Part shown: positions 47,248 to 60,105 of the stretch, in pieces
How positions within the stretch are numbered: position 1 is the stretch's first letter
How the letters are laid out: the number at the start of each line of letters is the position of its first letter
Assembly (NCBI GenBank): GCA_050084985.1
Contig: JBITNC010000001.1
Coordinates: 64,914,001 to 64,978,000 of the forward strand
DNA length: 64,000 nt
Direction: 5' to 3'
DNA from: Nageia nagi
Lineage: Eukaryota; Pinophyta
Position numbers and translations under genes: made by a program
The notes under the pieces: generated by a model
What the model was told of the DNA's origin: nothing
What the model saw: only the letters and a program-made list of their open reading frames with translations
Database searches by the model: none

Positions 47248-47670
47248 ACGATGATAGCAATATGATTTCACTTCTTGTTAAGTATTATTAAGATTTTCTT
47301 GATTATAAAAATCTTATTTAGCTGCTCTATAAGAGTTTTCATCTTATTGATAATGACCTTTACTCTAACATAGTAATCTCTAGCTCCTTCATTCTCCTAC
47401 ATCATATAGTTCTTAAAATCCCTTCTCAAAGTTTACAACTTGACCTCTTTCCCTTGGTTACTCCCTTAGTAACCTTCTTGCAAAGATTTCTAAGGTTTTC
47501 TAGTTATCTTATATCCTATAATTCTTAGGAAAATGTTCTTATTAAGAGATGATTAAGGACGATAGAGGATCAAGCATTTTTTTCTTCTATGAATCCTTGA
47601 TTTTCTTTCTTGCATCATCAATAAGAAGACTACAATCTATTGGTTCCATATATCCCATCATTGAATCTAA
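47248..47670 (-). pseudogene. Copia gag, N-terminal part
   Basis: This is the other half of the gag cut at 41070. Minus-strand pieces are ENEGARDYYVRVKVIINKMK near 47330-47395, TLRRDFKNYMM near 47400-47435, SLQEGYKGVTK-like words near 47450-47490, and GYMEPIDCSLLIDDARKKIK near 47580-47640. These match UBN2-type Copia gag. The extreme N-terminus is missing, where the LINE begins. Confidence 0.78.
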
Positions 47671-47960
47671 CAAGCTAAGTTTAGAAGGTTGTTGATTTTA
47701 ATGAAGAGAGAAAGTGGAACAAGAATAAATTGATGTATTTTTCTATGAAGGTAAGCATTTTATCAATGATAACACAAGTTTCCTATAAGAAAAATTGCCT
47801 AAGCCTTGGGTTTACATGGCACATTGGGCCATCTAATAACTTACCTTGGATGGGAAATTCACTTACATCTTTGGACCACATATTATGCTTCTCAACCATT
47901 TTTTTCCTTTGAGATGAATGGAAGATCAATTTCCCATTCTTCATAGCAGACTCTTTAAGC

Positions 47961-49515
47961 GTGTCAATTAAAAATTTTAACAAGGGTAAGGCTATGGATC
48001 CAAAGGATCAAGGGTTAATTAGTATCATATATAAATCTTCTAGCAATTCATTGGTCCTTCCTTTCAATAGTATTAAGAGAAATCACTTAAGAAAATTCAA
48101 GAGGAGGAAGTTTGTTTTTGAAAAGAGCAATCCCTTGGTGGGAACAAAGCCAAGAGGGAGAAAAACAAATCCCTTAGAAAAAAGCAAGGGGAAATCCATA
48201 TAGGAAAGAATGATGTGGAGACACATCCAAAGGCAAAATATCGAGCCCACTTAATGCCCCAACCTAAAGAAAATACTATGATGGTGAGAAATAAATGAAA
48301 TAGTAAGAGTAAGAGGGTAATATGCGAACCTACCCTCTTGAATAAGAAGATTAATAAGGAATATGCGAAGGCTAGGAAGGAAAGATATGATATTTATCAT
48401 TCCAAAAGGCCATTGTACATTGCATTTAAAATCATTTTTGAATAATATCCTTACCCAAACATATAATCTAATTGAGTCAAAATCAAACTATGAAACCATT
48501 TCCTTGCCTCATCAATCAAAATCAAGGGAAAATCTTTATCCTTAAAATTGTAATTGATTTTCCACCTTAATTATATGAAATATTCAAATTCCTGAATATG
48601 GGAATAATGATTCCCATCACCATTAAACTTTATTGATTGGTGATTATTTTGGATCTCTATAAGAATAATATTCCTGATGTCATTACTTAATGAATTACTT
48701 TTTGCTTTATTGTAATACAAACCACATTTCATCACAACTTGGCTCAAATTATTTATGTAATAAATTACATTCTCAAGTATATATATATAAACATAGATTT
48801 CTATAATGAAATCCATTTGAGGTGTTAGCTCAAGAACATCAACAATGTTCTTATAATGAGTGTTAGTATTGACCTCTTCCCTAAATACATCTAGTTTTTT
48901 CTCTAATCATTTTCTTAAAAATTCTAAAAATTTCAACCATTTGTGTCATTCTTGAAATCAAATATTAAATTCTTCAATAATCATATCATTTTTGGTTTAC
49001 AAAAATACCCTAAAACTTGAAGGAATGTGTAAAGAACATTAAGTTCATCAATATGTTGTAGATACTAAACATTATATGGATAAATATTATATAATTAAGA
49101 TAATATCAATCATGTAATAAAGAAATTAAAAAACTAAAATAAGATATGTTATGTAAACCACTTTTTAGAGATTGTATTAGAGATAGCTTAATCAATATAA
49201 GAACAAATAATGTTGGAACCAGTAATATAATTTCAATGGAAAATGAACTATGAAATATTATGTATGTTTATTGACATTGCAAATAACCTCCCTCCATTCA
49301 TTACTCTTGTTTTGGACCTATGCATGTGGACTCAATTATTTGAATATGAGAATAGACCCTTAGTCTTTTCAAATTATGGTAAAAAAGGGCATCTAGCTAA
49401 AACTTATGAGTTAAAGAAGAAAGAAAAGGCTCTATTAATAGAAGCATTAAGCAAAGTATTAGATCCTAAATTCCTTGTACCCAAAGGAGAAACTCAATGG
49501 AAAGAGAATGGATAA
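47961..49515 (+). pseudogene. LINE ORF1 region
   Basis: The piece 47961-48203 is a very basic stretch (KFKRRKFVFEKSNPLVGTKP, RGRKTNPLEKSKGK), and 49243-49515 ends in a knuckle-like NYGKKGHLAKTYELKKK, where cysteines of a CCHC finger have become Tyr or Asn. Preceding words LDLCMWTQLFEYENRP fit the segment that leads into the zinc finger in plant LINE ORF1 proteins. The AT-rich part 48550-49240 has no recognisable coding and may be an insertion or heavy decay. Confidence 0.6.
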
Positions 49516-50449
49516 TGATAAATTTGGTAAAGCATACTAAAGTAGGCTTGAAAAGGAGGTCTTTCTAAAGTACATGATTTCCCTCCACTCTTAAAAGAAA
49601 GTGATTATTTGGTGTAATGCCTACAAGAGGATATGGAGGTAACCAATATTATTCAACTTCACTAACCCCATGATCATGATAGGGATCCAGTACAAGAATA
49701 AAATAATATTTAAGAGCAAGAAGATGAGCTAAAGGAAAATGAGTTTGTTGATCATCAAATGTAATATAATGATTGAGGAGACTTGTAAATGGATTTGAGA
49801 TACTTTAAAATTAAGAGAAAGACCTCCTTACAGAATAAGAAAAGGATTTGGAGCTAAGGTTTAAAAATAACATGGTATTTAAGCATAGAGAAGGATTAAG
49901 ATATGGATAAAAATCTATCACAATGTCAAGAAAATTATACGTTAATATGCTTGCAACTACAAGATCACATTGTGGATTATGTGATACTTAATAAGGTTTT
50001 CATATTTATCCCCAAACATTTTTGTATTCATGAAAGCAATTATGTTTCCTACTTAACATCAAGATATGTCTCTATGGAAGAAAACCCTAATTTAGAATTC
50101 TAAGAAAAGGATACTATTCCTTATACCTAATGGGATATTCCTATTAAATAAGGGAAAATAAAACAATAACTTTGTATGGAAAATCTCCCTTGGAATGATG
50201 AAATCCTTCAATGCAAACTAGAAACCAATTTAAAATAGGAATGGATGTTGGACAAGATAGAATGGGTTGCCCTTCCAACAATGAGAAAATATTGAGAGAA
50301 AATGTAGAGGCTATTTATAGTGGGAATCAAATGGTTTCAGAACTTAATAGAGGAATGAACTTCATGAAAGGAAAGATTAGAAAAAAACCATCCTTGATTC
50401 AAATCACTCCATGAATGGGAGTAAAGAGGAATAAAATAACCAAAGGTAG

Positions 50450-51060
50450 AATATGTTGATTGTCTCTTGGAATATTAGAGGCCTTGATTTCTATAATAGA
50501 ATAATATTATCGTAACCACATGTTATTTTACTTAAAGAGATACAAGGAGAAGAACAAAACCTAGCTAAAATAAAAGGAGTAGTTTGGAAAGATTTTGAAG
50601 TTTGTACTAGTTTCTCCCATGGCCAATTATGATGAATAGTCTATTTTTGGGATCCTAATAAAGTAGAAGGATATGTTCTATATTATTTGAATATATATTA
50701 CAAGATATTTTTTCTTTGTAGAGAAAATCATTTCCAATGGGTAATAATAAATGTTATGCCCCTAACTCTACTACTAAAAGAGAAGGATGAGGTGATGGAA
50801 ATCTTTAGGAAATTACCTTAAATGATTGCATGAGGCTTTAATTACCCCTTTTATCATTTTGATATGTTTGTTAGAATCTCGAATAAGATGAGTAGAATGA
50901 CAAATTTTGATAATTTTATAAGTAAGAATGAGCTCATGGATGTTAATTTAAAGGGAAGTAGATACAAGTTTGGAATAATAGAAGGCTTAAAAATCATCAA
51001 ATTTAGGTTTGAATAGATATATTTATCCTTTTAGTAGAGGATTTAGTATAGTTTATATAT
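50450..51060 (+). pseudogene. LINE endonuclease domain
   Basis: The frame beginning MLIVSWNIRGLDFYNRI at about 50450 is the N-terminal signature of L1-type endonuclease (usually WNxRGL). It is followed by LLKEIQGEEQNLAKIKG (Glu of the active site), ending near SRMTNFDNFISKNELMDVNL and KGSRYKFG (usually GxxFTW). This nuclease nicks target DNA to prime reverse transcription. Several stops interrupt it. Confidence 0.8.
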
Positions 51061-51099
51061 GATCATTATTTAACTATACTATACAAAATAGGTTAAAAT

Positions 51100-52330
51100 C
51101 ATAATACCATCTTGTTTGACTCTGAGCAATTTTAATATTTTTTATAAGAGTTTTTAAATTTGAATGTATGTGGCTTCAACATGAGAATATTAAATAAAAA
51201 TAGCATAGTAATGGGTAAAATAATTCTTTTGGTATAATACCTTTCAAGTTACTATTAATCTTCGATTGATTGATTAGATCTAATCTGTATATTTGGAACA
51301 TACATTTTTTGGTAATGTGTTCTAAAAAAATGAATACTTAAAGGTCAAAATTCACAACATGAAAGGAAAATGGAGGTTGGAGGGATAATTAGAGAGATTT
51401 ATGATAAAGAAATATTTCTTTTAATCGATATCATAATACTCTTATCATGGAGGATTCCATTTGGAGATAAAAATATAAAGCTTTATGGTTACACAAAGGT
51501 ATTTATAACATGACATTTTTTCACATATTAAACTAAAAACACAAAACCCATAGTCAAATTAAATAAATTCTAAAGGATAACTCTAGTACTAAGGACATAA
51601 GGGAAATTAAACATGAGGTAGTTACTTTCAAAATATAGTTGGAATGTTCCAAAGGGAGTTGAAGATAATGGAGACTTAATGCTAAAAAATATTCTATTCC
51701 TTTTTTATATTTAATCCTTGAAGTATCAAATGTAATAAAAGAAAATATCTAATAGAATAAAGGTGACACTTCTATATTATTGACTAAAGTTCAGAAGGTT
51801 TATTGGTAAATAAATAATTAATGATATTATTAACATTTATAGGATTATTCACTTTACAATCATTACTGGTAAAACTATTCTTATCTTAAAGTGTAATGTA
51901 AGTAAGGCATATAAAATAGTTTCATGGTCCTTTTTACTAAAAATCATGGAAAACATTATCTTCCATGAAGATTCATTGCAATTATTTCAAAAGCGTATTT
52001 CAACTACAATGTTCATGGTTTTAGAAAATGGTTATCATACTAACTATTTGAGGATTTCTCATGGCTTGAGGAAAGGAGGCCTCTTGTATCCCTTACTTTT
52101 TATTATTTTGGTAGAGGATTTAGTGAGAATACTTAAGAAAACCATAATAAGAGGAGCTTTGGATGGAATCATACTAGCTTTAACCATAGATCCTATCTCA
52201 CATCAATAGTTTATGAATGATACTATTATCATTACTAAATCTTGAGTTCAACAAGAAAAAATATGAAGAAATTCTAAATATTTAATATATATATATATAT
52301 TTATATATATATTAAATACTTTTCCTTGAT
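51100..52330 (+). pseudogene. LINE reverse transcriptase
   Basis: The best preserved part, 51946-52209, reads ISTTMFMVLENGYHTNYLRI and SHGLRKGGLLYPLLFIILVE, matching the plant LINE block GLRQGDPLSPYLFIL, then EDLVRILKK and a change of FADDT to FMNDTIIIT at about 52215. Both catalytic Asp positions of the box are therefore altered to Asn-Asp. Upstream RT fingers at 51300-51900 are heavily decayed. Confidence 0.82.
52284..52319. repeat. AT palindrome
   Basis: A run of alternating TA with inverted TTAATATATA and TATATATTAA flanks that could fold back on itself; a simple-sequence feature within the LINE remnant. Confidence 0.6.
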
Positions 52331-52499
52331 TAAGGGGGAGAATTAGTAGAATATTTACTTAAGATATAACATAAATCCATATAATATACCTTGGCATACC
52401 ACTCTTCAAAAGATTCATTATAGGAATAATGTGTTCACTAATCATTGAATGCCTCTAGAAACAATTTGCATATTAAAAAGGAGAAATTTTGAGTCATAT

Positions 52500-53420
52500 A
52501 GGGAAATATTGGTTAGCTAAATCCACTCTTCAAATTACCTTAGTTTACTTTATATCACCCTTAAAATTTTCTTTTTCTACTTGTTAAAAGATTGAACATA
52601 TTCAAAGGAAATATTTTTGGTTAGGATCAAAGGTGAAACAAAGCTTCCCTTCAACTTCCTAGGATTGGGTTTGTTCAAGAAAATATTTTGAAGGTCCAAG
52701 ATTTCAAATACTTAAAATTGTGATGAAATAGGATTATATCATTAAGGTGAAGTATTTAAACCACGGTGAATCTTTAATGAAGAGAATAACCTTAGTAGGG
52801 AGCTATTTTTTTAGGAAGTAATTCTTATTGTTAAAAATTTATTTGTTAAAGCATTTAGTTTTTGTATGGGCCTCAAGATAAGGTTTTAGAAAGATTGTTG
52901 ATTAAAGGATTCTCCCATGTTCAATATGTTTGAGGTATCTTAAATATAGAGGTTTATTATAAATCTTTTAGGGTAGAGAGTGGAGAATTTCCTAGAATAT
53001 AGAAATTATAGGAAAGTATGAAAAAGCTATCCTTTAGAAATATCTCTAAATAAGTTCAATCCTTAAAGGACCTAAAAAATCTCTTACGAATATACCTCTT
53101 ACTATGCAAACAAGAAGATGATATTATATTTTATAAAGGAGAGAATCCTAACTTATTCTATGTTAAATTAGCCTATAGATTTATTGAAGAGTAAGGTATA
53201 CTTTGGTTACTAGTCTCTCAATTTTGGTTCAAAATTATTATTCCTAAGATAAACTTATTCTTTGGGCTTGTCTTGATCAACAACATTCTCATAATTGATA
53301 ATGTATATAAGAGAGGGATAGTAATTACAAATAGATGAAATCATATAATACCTTTTTTTGGAATGTTCTTTCTCTTAAAAGGTATTCTCTTTCCTCTTAT
53401 CAACTTTTAAAGTTTTTTGG
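52500..53420 (+). pseudogene. LINE RT C-terminal and zf-RVT segment
   Basis: Words such as HSSNYLSLLYITLKIFFF, FWLGSKVKQSFPSTS and DWVCSRKYFEGPRFQIL correspond to the region after plant LINE RT (the KLPxxV then FLWGG then W-VC-PKxxGGLG run). Near 53225-53400 INLFFGLVLINNILIIDNVY, KRGIVITNR resembles the zinc-binding zf-RVT segment with its cysteines lost. Confidence 0.7.
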
Positions 53421-53739
53421 AATTGTAATGATTCTATAGTTGGTTTTATCTTAAGTTGGAGTCCTCCTTTTAGAAGCACTACATTATGTATAGTATGGAA
53501 TCTTAGCCTATCACAATTTTTAAGAGCATATAGAAATAATGTAATAATATGGATTTTAAAAACATAGAGCACATTGAGAATGAATTTTGGAATTTAAGAA
53601 TTAGGAATGTAGTCATGGAAAATTTATTAATCATCCCTTTCAAGCCAAATCTTGAATTAGATCATGAGGAAAGGACAAATACTATGTGGGGAATCATTCA
53701 AAAATGATATCTACTATGGAGGTGATGGAGAACAGGTAT

Positions 53740-54060
53740 TTAGTCAAATAAATCCCCCCTTTTGGGCTAGGTAAAACTGAATCTTGATAGGGCCTCCAAA
53801 GGCAATCCAAGAGAGTCTAGAGAAAGGGAAATTATTTAAGGTTATCAAGTTAAATTCCTTTAGAATTTTGTTGAGAATATTGGGCATAAAACTAGTTACT
53901 TTATGGAATTTAAGGCTATGTTCCAAGAGGGAAGGTAATTTTGACAATTCATCATTGAAGAAGACTCCTTAAACATAATTAACACTTTTAAAGAAACCTA
54001 AAAACCTAGTTGGATTCAAAAAAGGATATTTGATGAGATTAAGACTTAGCTTTTCAAATT
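53740..54060 (+). pseudogene. LINE RNase H
   Basis: One plus-strand frame reads PPFLG, VKLNLDRASKGNPRES and a later YFMEFKAMFQEG, matching the plant-type RNase H that follows LINE RT: W-KLNxDGASxGNPG with the Gly after Asp changed to Arg, and the Glu-containing helix. It lies at the end of the LINE, as in other plant L1-type elements with acquired RNase H. Confidence 0.75.
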
Positions 54061-54149
54061 ATGAGATACTAGTTTAAATACATTTACAAGGAAGGGAATA
54101 TGATAGTAGAATACCTAAAAAATCAAATCCTTCTTTAAAAAGAAATATC

Positions 54150-57100
54150 TATATAGAGAAACCTAATCCTCAAAAATCACTCTAGGGTGGTAACCTTTAA
54201 TTTTAATAATGGATTAAAGTATCCTTTTAACCTCTAATAAGGTAGAATAGAGATATCCATGTTTGGATATTGAGATGACTCAATTTGTTAGAAAAGGTAT
54301 AACCTCATACTTAGAAAGTATCATTCCCTCAAAAATTTCATGTATGATGTGGGAAAAAATATCCTAGGGAAACAAAATAATATTATTTTTAATACGATGA
54401 GAATAAAGGGATCTAGATACTCCATGAGACCATTTTATTGATAAGAAAAGACTTTTTCACTTATTAAAATGAATTTCTAGGCATTAATTCCCCTTGGGAA
54501 TGTTAGTAGTATTATACCTTATACATCATCATAAGATTTCATGGTTTAAATGGAGCATTTAAAAGTATCAATTTGAATGTGTAAAGGTATAATATTACAT
54601 CACATTCAACACATGGATTAGTTTTCTTAAAATCTCTCAAGGGAACGTTAATAAATCATGCTCTCAAGATTTGGATGTATTCATCATATTTTTTTTTTTT
54701 TTTTTGTTTCACTTTATCCATCTATTTTGCAATGGAAACAAGAAGGATGGATCCTACAAGTTTGGTGTCAAACAAGGAGGTTAAAGTAGTTTTAGAAAAA
54801 TGGGACCTATGAAATTTATTGAAGAAGCTCCTACCTTCTAATTTGGAGGAGGTTTGCACCATAGCTTGATCATGAAAGGTTTAAAAACTTATTGTTCTTG
54901 GGCTAAAGCTTCATATTACAATGGAAATTCTATTGGAGGTATCAATATTAGAAATAAATGGCATCAATATGATTTTTACAAAGAATTATTTGACAATTAA
55001 ATTGGATCTCTTCCATAAGTAACAAGGAGAATGTAGCATCCTTTATATTTAAATTTATTTCATGGTTATCAATGATACTCCCTTCTAGATCCATGGGGAA
55101 GGTGATCTTTATAATTCTATAATTTATTACCTTTTAAGTGAGCCAAAATATAGTTAGTATTTTTCATATTTATTTCTTGAATCAAATACATAGAAAATAG
55201 TTGATTAATATTCCTTTATTTCTTTACAAGTCAACATAAAAGTCTACCATCACTTTACAAAAGGGTAAGCTAGCATCCACCAAGAACATAGGACTACTCA
55301 CTTTTTTTTCAATGCATATAAGATAAATGGGAAATCAATAGTACTAGTTACACTCCTAGGAAATTAATTTTATTTTGTTCCTTTAGAAAGTTAGGTATAG
55401 GGTCAAAATTCCTTCCAAAAATTCTCCTTCATAGGTAAATAATGCATTAAAAATTATTGAATTAGAAATTTTTTATGGTGATAAGGAGCCTAATGATATT
55501 TAAGATTCAATAAAAAATGATAAGGACTCATCTTACACATATACTTATAATGAGATATGGATTTAGAGAGAAATAAATCAATTGGGTATCATCACAAGGA
55601 TTTACCTTCCAAAGTGGAAGATCTCAAAGTTGAAGAGACCCACCATCTATATAAAACAAAGTTGAAATACCTCCATGAGAAAGTGACTATAAATAGCATA
55701 AAGGGCTCATCCTAGAAGTGAAAAGAAGATAAATACCCCTATAGATACTTCAAGAAGGAATAAGGTGAAGAAAAAATGGGAGTCTTCATCAAACTTAAAG
55801 GTTTTGCAAGCTCAACTTGATAATTTATAGAGGAGACCATGAGAGATAATTTATGAATCATTAACTTATCCCACTCACTCAATTAAGAAGACTAATCTGG
55901 CATTCAAATAATTGTAGAAGATTCATATGGTAATTTCTTGTATGAGTCTTTAGTCAAAGGATGCCTAATGAAACGTGAGGATTCATTGCATATATTTTTG
56001 GGGAATATATCCTCGTTCCTTTTTGAATATCATTTGTTTTCACTTAGTTCATTTTATTAATGTTTTGATAGTTAAAATACTTATTTATTTTTATTTGATA
56101 TAGGTAAATACTTTCAAGGACCATAACTAATTAGGGGACTCTTAAAACCCCTATTTTAAATATATATAAAAAACAAGTTATTGGATATTGAAATAAACCT
56201 ATCAAGATAAGAGAAGGGATATATAAAACTTATTATATGATCTTAGAAAATGGATTAAAGACAAAAAATAGGCCACATAGGTAGTTGAAAAATTCCTCAC
56301 AAGATCTCAATTTAGTATTCAATTAGAACTCAATGTCATCGCTACATTCAGGGCCTAGTGTCCAAAGAGGATAATAGAAAAAGGAGATCTACATGCAATA
56401 TTGATCAAATAATATTTTAATTTTAGACCTCTTATTGTATATAGTACATAATATGTAAGGTAATAGAGCTTTTTTGGATGATCAAATATCAAGTCTTGAT
56501 ATATGGTGATTAGAAACATCAATCGTTAGAATATATGTGATATATCAAAACCAATATTCAATTTTATATCTCATACATGTTAGTTTTCCTCTTCAAATAG
56601 ACAAACATATCCTTGGTTTAAGTCATCTTGCATATTGTACATTAATCCTTGCACTACAAAATAAAGAAATACACGAGATAATAAATATATCAAACCAATT
56701 TGATAATATAATATAGATAATATCAAATTAAAGTGCACATATTATCAACTAGATAAAAGATAACTAAGAAAAAAAATAGGTTCTATTTTAGGTGTAAATA
56801 ATGACCTTCACTATATCACATATACTTGAACCATCCATATCCTCATATTTGCATACTTATATCATTCTTATCCATTCATATTTTCCTAGATGTTACTAGT
56901 TGGAGGTGATATTGCATTATATCTAATAGATTCCTCTTCATTGCATGATCATAATACATTCACATTTGGTTATAATATATTGATACTTAATATAAGGATA
57001 CACATATATAAATAAATATGATATAGCAAATACTTATTATCACTTCTACATCATAATTAAAATTTCTTGGTATACTATCATACAACACACACATACTTGT

Positions 57101-57740
57101 ATCATATATGCATAAAAAAATAGATATATTCATTTACTATACTTTGAATTTTATCTTTAGTCACATCAAATATAAGATTATAATTGTATATATGTATTTT
57201 TCATGATAATATATTTAAATAAAATATTATATAGAAAGAAAATTCAAGTAAAACATTACAACTCTTAGTGCAAGAAATCCTACCAAAGAAACATTCTCTT
57301 CATTCATATAATTAGGAATATAAGTATGGGATAAATAAATACTCTCTTTTATCATAGATTTAGATGTTTTACATTTCTTTTATATTGTTATGATCATTGA
57401 AGTTGGATAGTTGGTCATGTTTATACATTTATAATATTATTTAATAGTATATTCACAAGGTTAAGAACTTAGTTTTCATACAAATCATCTCATTTGACTT
57501 AACCATGTTAATATTAATTTATATTAAGAACCTAATGTAAACTCTCCCACTTTTCACTTACCTTTAATTTCATTCTCAATATGTGTAATCTTGACAATAT
57601 TAACAAACTTATTGTATTAAAATATAAACTTAATTTTATTTTCAAATATCAAGGAACTAAGGACATGTAAAGGTGTATTTCAATATGAGATATAAAGGTT
57701 TATTTTTATTTACAAGAACATACAACCTTACATCATATGC
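54150..57740. other. Unresolved AT-rich decayed region
   Basis: No domain was recognised in 3.6 kb. A run of 17 T at 54691-54707 could be the reversed tail of a minus-strand retroposon, but no coding signal supports it. Plus-strand open stretches around 54870-55000 (MKGLKTYCSWAKASYYNG) are not recognised. The end, 56600-57740, is very AT-rich with no pattern beyond simple runs. Confidence 0.45.
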
Positions 57741-58525
57741 TGGATAGTGGATCGTGATTCGATCAGAGGACATTGAACACATGCAAAGGATCGGAGTGGA
57801 GACTAGCGCAAACTGGTAGAAGGTGAAGTTAGCCAATTTATCTAGGAAAATGCATGGGCAGAGTTACCCAATGGATTAAAAGTGTTTATTTGATTGTTTG
57901 GGTGGGATAAATTTTATATATTAATGTATTTGTAAATTCTTAAATAGGGTATGTCTATTAGGAAAAATGTAGTGCTATGAGAGCACTTGGAGAGCATGGG
58001 AGAATGCTTTGACATGATACCATGAGAGCATTATAAAGGGGCCTAAAATGGTTATGTCTATCTTTGTATTCATCCATTGTAAGATTATGTGAGAGGTTAC
58101 ATAGTGACAGTGTAGATATCTTATATACATGTAGCATTAGTTGGAGGATACATGGTGATAGGGGAGCTTGTTGTAGAGCTCAAGGATGATTTCTTGTAGT
58201 AATGTTGTAGTCATAGTAGAGTGACTATGTTGTGAGGGAGAAGAAGCTCATGAGCGATAATGTTGGAGTGATGAGGAGGAGATGTTATAGCTATATATGA
58301 ATGTTGCTAATGGAATCTTAATGAATGTACATTGTATTGTTGTTGTTAATACAATGAATACTAGGTCTACATTTCTTTAGGATGTAGGCCACAGTATTGG
58401 ATGAACCTTGTCATATGATTGTGTTCTTATATTGCATGGTCTTATTTTCTTCTACTATTACTACTCATGTATACTTTCTCATGACAATATTGTTAAGGTC
58501 TATTATTAATAGAAGAAACCCAACA
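57741..58525 (+). repeat. 5' LTR of the small element
   Basis: A TATA-like ATTATAAAGGGG lies near 58029-58040. The stretch 58050-58330 is G-rich and rich in GATG/GTAG words. Confidence 0.7.
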
Positions 58526-59019
58526 ATTAGTATCAAAGGTTTACGTTGTTGGGTACTTAACATATCTTATGAATTTTGGTTTGAGTGGGAGCTATAGGAG
58601 CTTTAGCAAAAGAAGAATATGGATTTCTAGTATATTTAGCAAATTTGAGATCATATTTAAGACTTGGGGAAATCAAATATGTAAAAAGAGAAATTGATCA
58701 CTTCTCTTTATTTTATCCCTTAGTTTTCTATATAGCTTGGAATTGGAAAGGGGTTTTCAATGTATTTTTCTTGATTGTAGAAAACCAGAAGATTAGTGAA
58801 GCAATGGGAGCAATGAACAAAAGAATAAGGTAGATTAGCTAGTTACTTGATGATCACTTGAAAAGGTATGAGATTAACACTAATCCAATGTGGTGGGTCA
58901 AAGAATGGTGAAAGTATAATTTGGAATAGGTGAATATCTTTGGTGTGGCTTGAATATGATATTTAGTATATTCAACAATGGTAGAGATGTTGTGAATTAG
59001 TCTCCAAGTAGAAGGTTCC
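58526..59019 (+). other. Interior of the small element
   Basis: Open stretch 58585-58833 (82 codons) includes GALAKEEYGFLVYLANLRSY and no domain I recognise. GATTAACACTAATCCAATGTGG near 58873 is intergenic-looking. No polypurine tract is clear before 59020. Confidence 0.45.
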
Positions 59020-59112
59020 TGGGTAGTGGATCCTGATTTGAATGGAGGGTATGGAATACATGCAAAGTATCGATGAGAATACTAACACAAACTGGTATAA
59101 GGTGATGAAATT
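59020..59112 (+). repeat. 3' LTR start of the small element, truncated
   Basis: About 93 bases matching the first part of 57741-58525; the rest is missing where the neighbouring Copia LTR begins. Confidence 0.65.
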
Positions 59113-59675
59113 AACCCTTTCTAAATTAACTTCTAATCTACCAAGATCTCAAGAAGGCACTTACAACATCAACACAATAACATAATTGATGGAATTAGGA
59201 CTACACTAATCCTCAAGGTCCAAAACTATAGGAAACTTAATCATTCAACATCTACAAGCTAATAACACCATTCACACAAGATAACACCAATATAAGTGGT
59301 TCCTCCCTCCTTGGGAGTACATCCACAACTAGATCTCAATTCTCAAACTATGCACCCTCTTACTACAATTCCTTTCTCTCCTACACAAACTAGTAGAGTA
59401 ATCTTACTCAAAATCTAAGTTCTATTACAAGAGGAGAGGCCCTCTATTTATAGCATGAGAGCACCTCCCTAACCTCCCTTTAACCCAAGGGTAAGGTTAG
59501 GGTTACAATAAATATATTACCTAACTTTAACCTACCAACTAACCACTTGGTAAGGTCAAACTTTACATAATAAAGAATTCAATTAATCCCTTAAGGTATC
59601 TAAATATCCTTTAAGTGATTAATTGAATTTACAAGGAGTTTAGATATTCACAATATTTCATTACAAATTCTAACA
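59113..59675 (-). repeat. Copia LTR copy A
   Basis: Contains a TATA-like CTATTTATAGC (plus strand near 59450) and the phrase GTGGTTCCTCCCTCCTTGGG. Its left edge is approximate. Confidence 0.68.
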
Positions 59676-60094
59676 ATAATAACTCAAGCCAATCTCATAA
59701 ATAACATAAGATATAAAGTGGTTCCTCTCTCCTTAGGAGTACATCCACTAACTAAGATTTTCTTATTCTCAAGGACCTCTCTTACAGAATCTCTCCTCTC
59801 TCTTCAAACTCTAAACTTATAGCAAAGCTTGCATAACAATTGTACTATATGAGAGGGGGGTTCCTCTCTATTTATAAGAAGAAACCCACTATTTAACCTC
59901 CCTTTAATCCATGGGTAAGGTTAAATATATTCCTATAGTTAATCCTTTTTCTATATTTAATACCTTCCCTATTTTTAATCCTTTTCCTATTTTTTATTCC
60001 CTTAATTCTTTAAGGTATCTAAAGATACTTTAAGCATTAAGTGAATTGACATTAAAGAGAAATATTACACAATATTACATTATAAATTCTAACA
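59676..60094 (-). repeat. Copia 3' LTR copy B
   Basis: Right edge fixed by TCTAACA (minus TGTTAGA) and the polypurine tract beyond it. It is shorter than copy A at its left side, as if A had inserted or recombined within it. TATA-like CTATTTATAAG near 59865. Confidence 0.78.
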
Positions 60095-60105
60095 CTTCCC
60101 CTTAA
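60095..60105 (-). other. Polypurine tract of the truncated Copia element
   Basis: Minus-strand TTAAGGGGAAG sits directly against the LTR start at 60094, like the AAGGGGGAG of the related nested element. Confidence 0.82.

Larger units (their letters stand above)
36970..47700 (-). mobile_element. Copia retrotransposon, split by a chromovirus
   Basis: Minus-strand Copia element with the diagnostic order gag, integrase, RT, RNase H reading from right to left. Its gag is cut at 41070/47243 by a complete Gypsy insertion and continues exactly across it. The 3' LTR is at about 36970-37445 with a polypurine tract; the 5' LTR was not found and has probably been replaced by the LINE that starts near 47.7 kb. 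All frames are decayed. The left LTR edge is approximate because no second copy is available. Confidence 0.82.
47680..54150 (+). mobile_element. Long plus-strand L1-type LINE
   Basis: The plus strand carries, in order, an ORF1-like region with a zinc-knuckle remnant (about 49.2-49.5 kb), an apurinic endonuclease (50.45-51.05 kb), a reverse transcriptase (51.1-52.3 kb), a zf-RVT segment (53.2-53.4 kb) and an RNase H (53.74-54.05 kb). This is the layout of plant L1-type LINEs that gained a C-terminal RNase H. It appears nearly full-length but has many stops and frameshifts. The 5' edge coincides with the loss of Copia gag near 47.67-47.70 kb; the 3' tail and target duplication were not identified. 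Confidence 0.8.
57741..59112 (+). mobile_element. Small LTR retrotransposon with about 0.5-kb interior
   Basis: A 785-bp LTR (57741-58525) begins TGGATAGTGGATC, ends CCAACA and is followed by TTAGTATCAAAGG, a decayed form of the iMet primer-binding site TTGGTATCAGAGC. The start of a second LTR copy, TGGGTAGTGGATCC, appears at 59020 and stays alignable (ACATGCAAAG, AAACTGGTA, AAGGTGA) to about 59112, where a Copia LTR begins. The interior is only 494 bp and no element protein is recognised in it, so it is a non-autonomous or internally deleted form. Confidence 0.7.

Noticed and set aside
54691-54707. Run of 17 T as reversed poly-A tail
   Set aside because: No coding sequence or target duplication was found to its right; homopolymers are common in this window.
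58585-58833. 82-codon frame inside the small LTR element as a gene
   Set aside because: No gag or pol motif and the first codon is not ATG in good context; left as undescribed interior.
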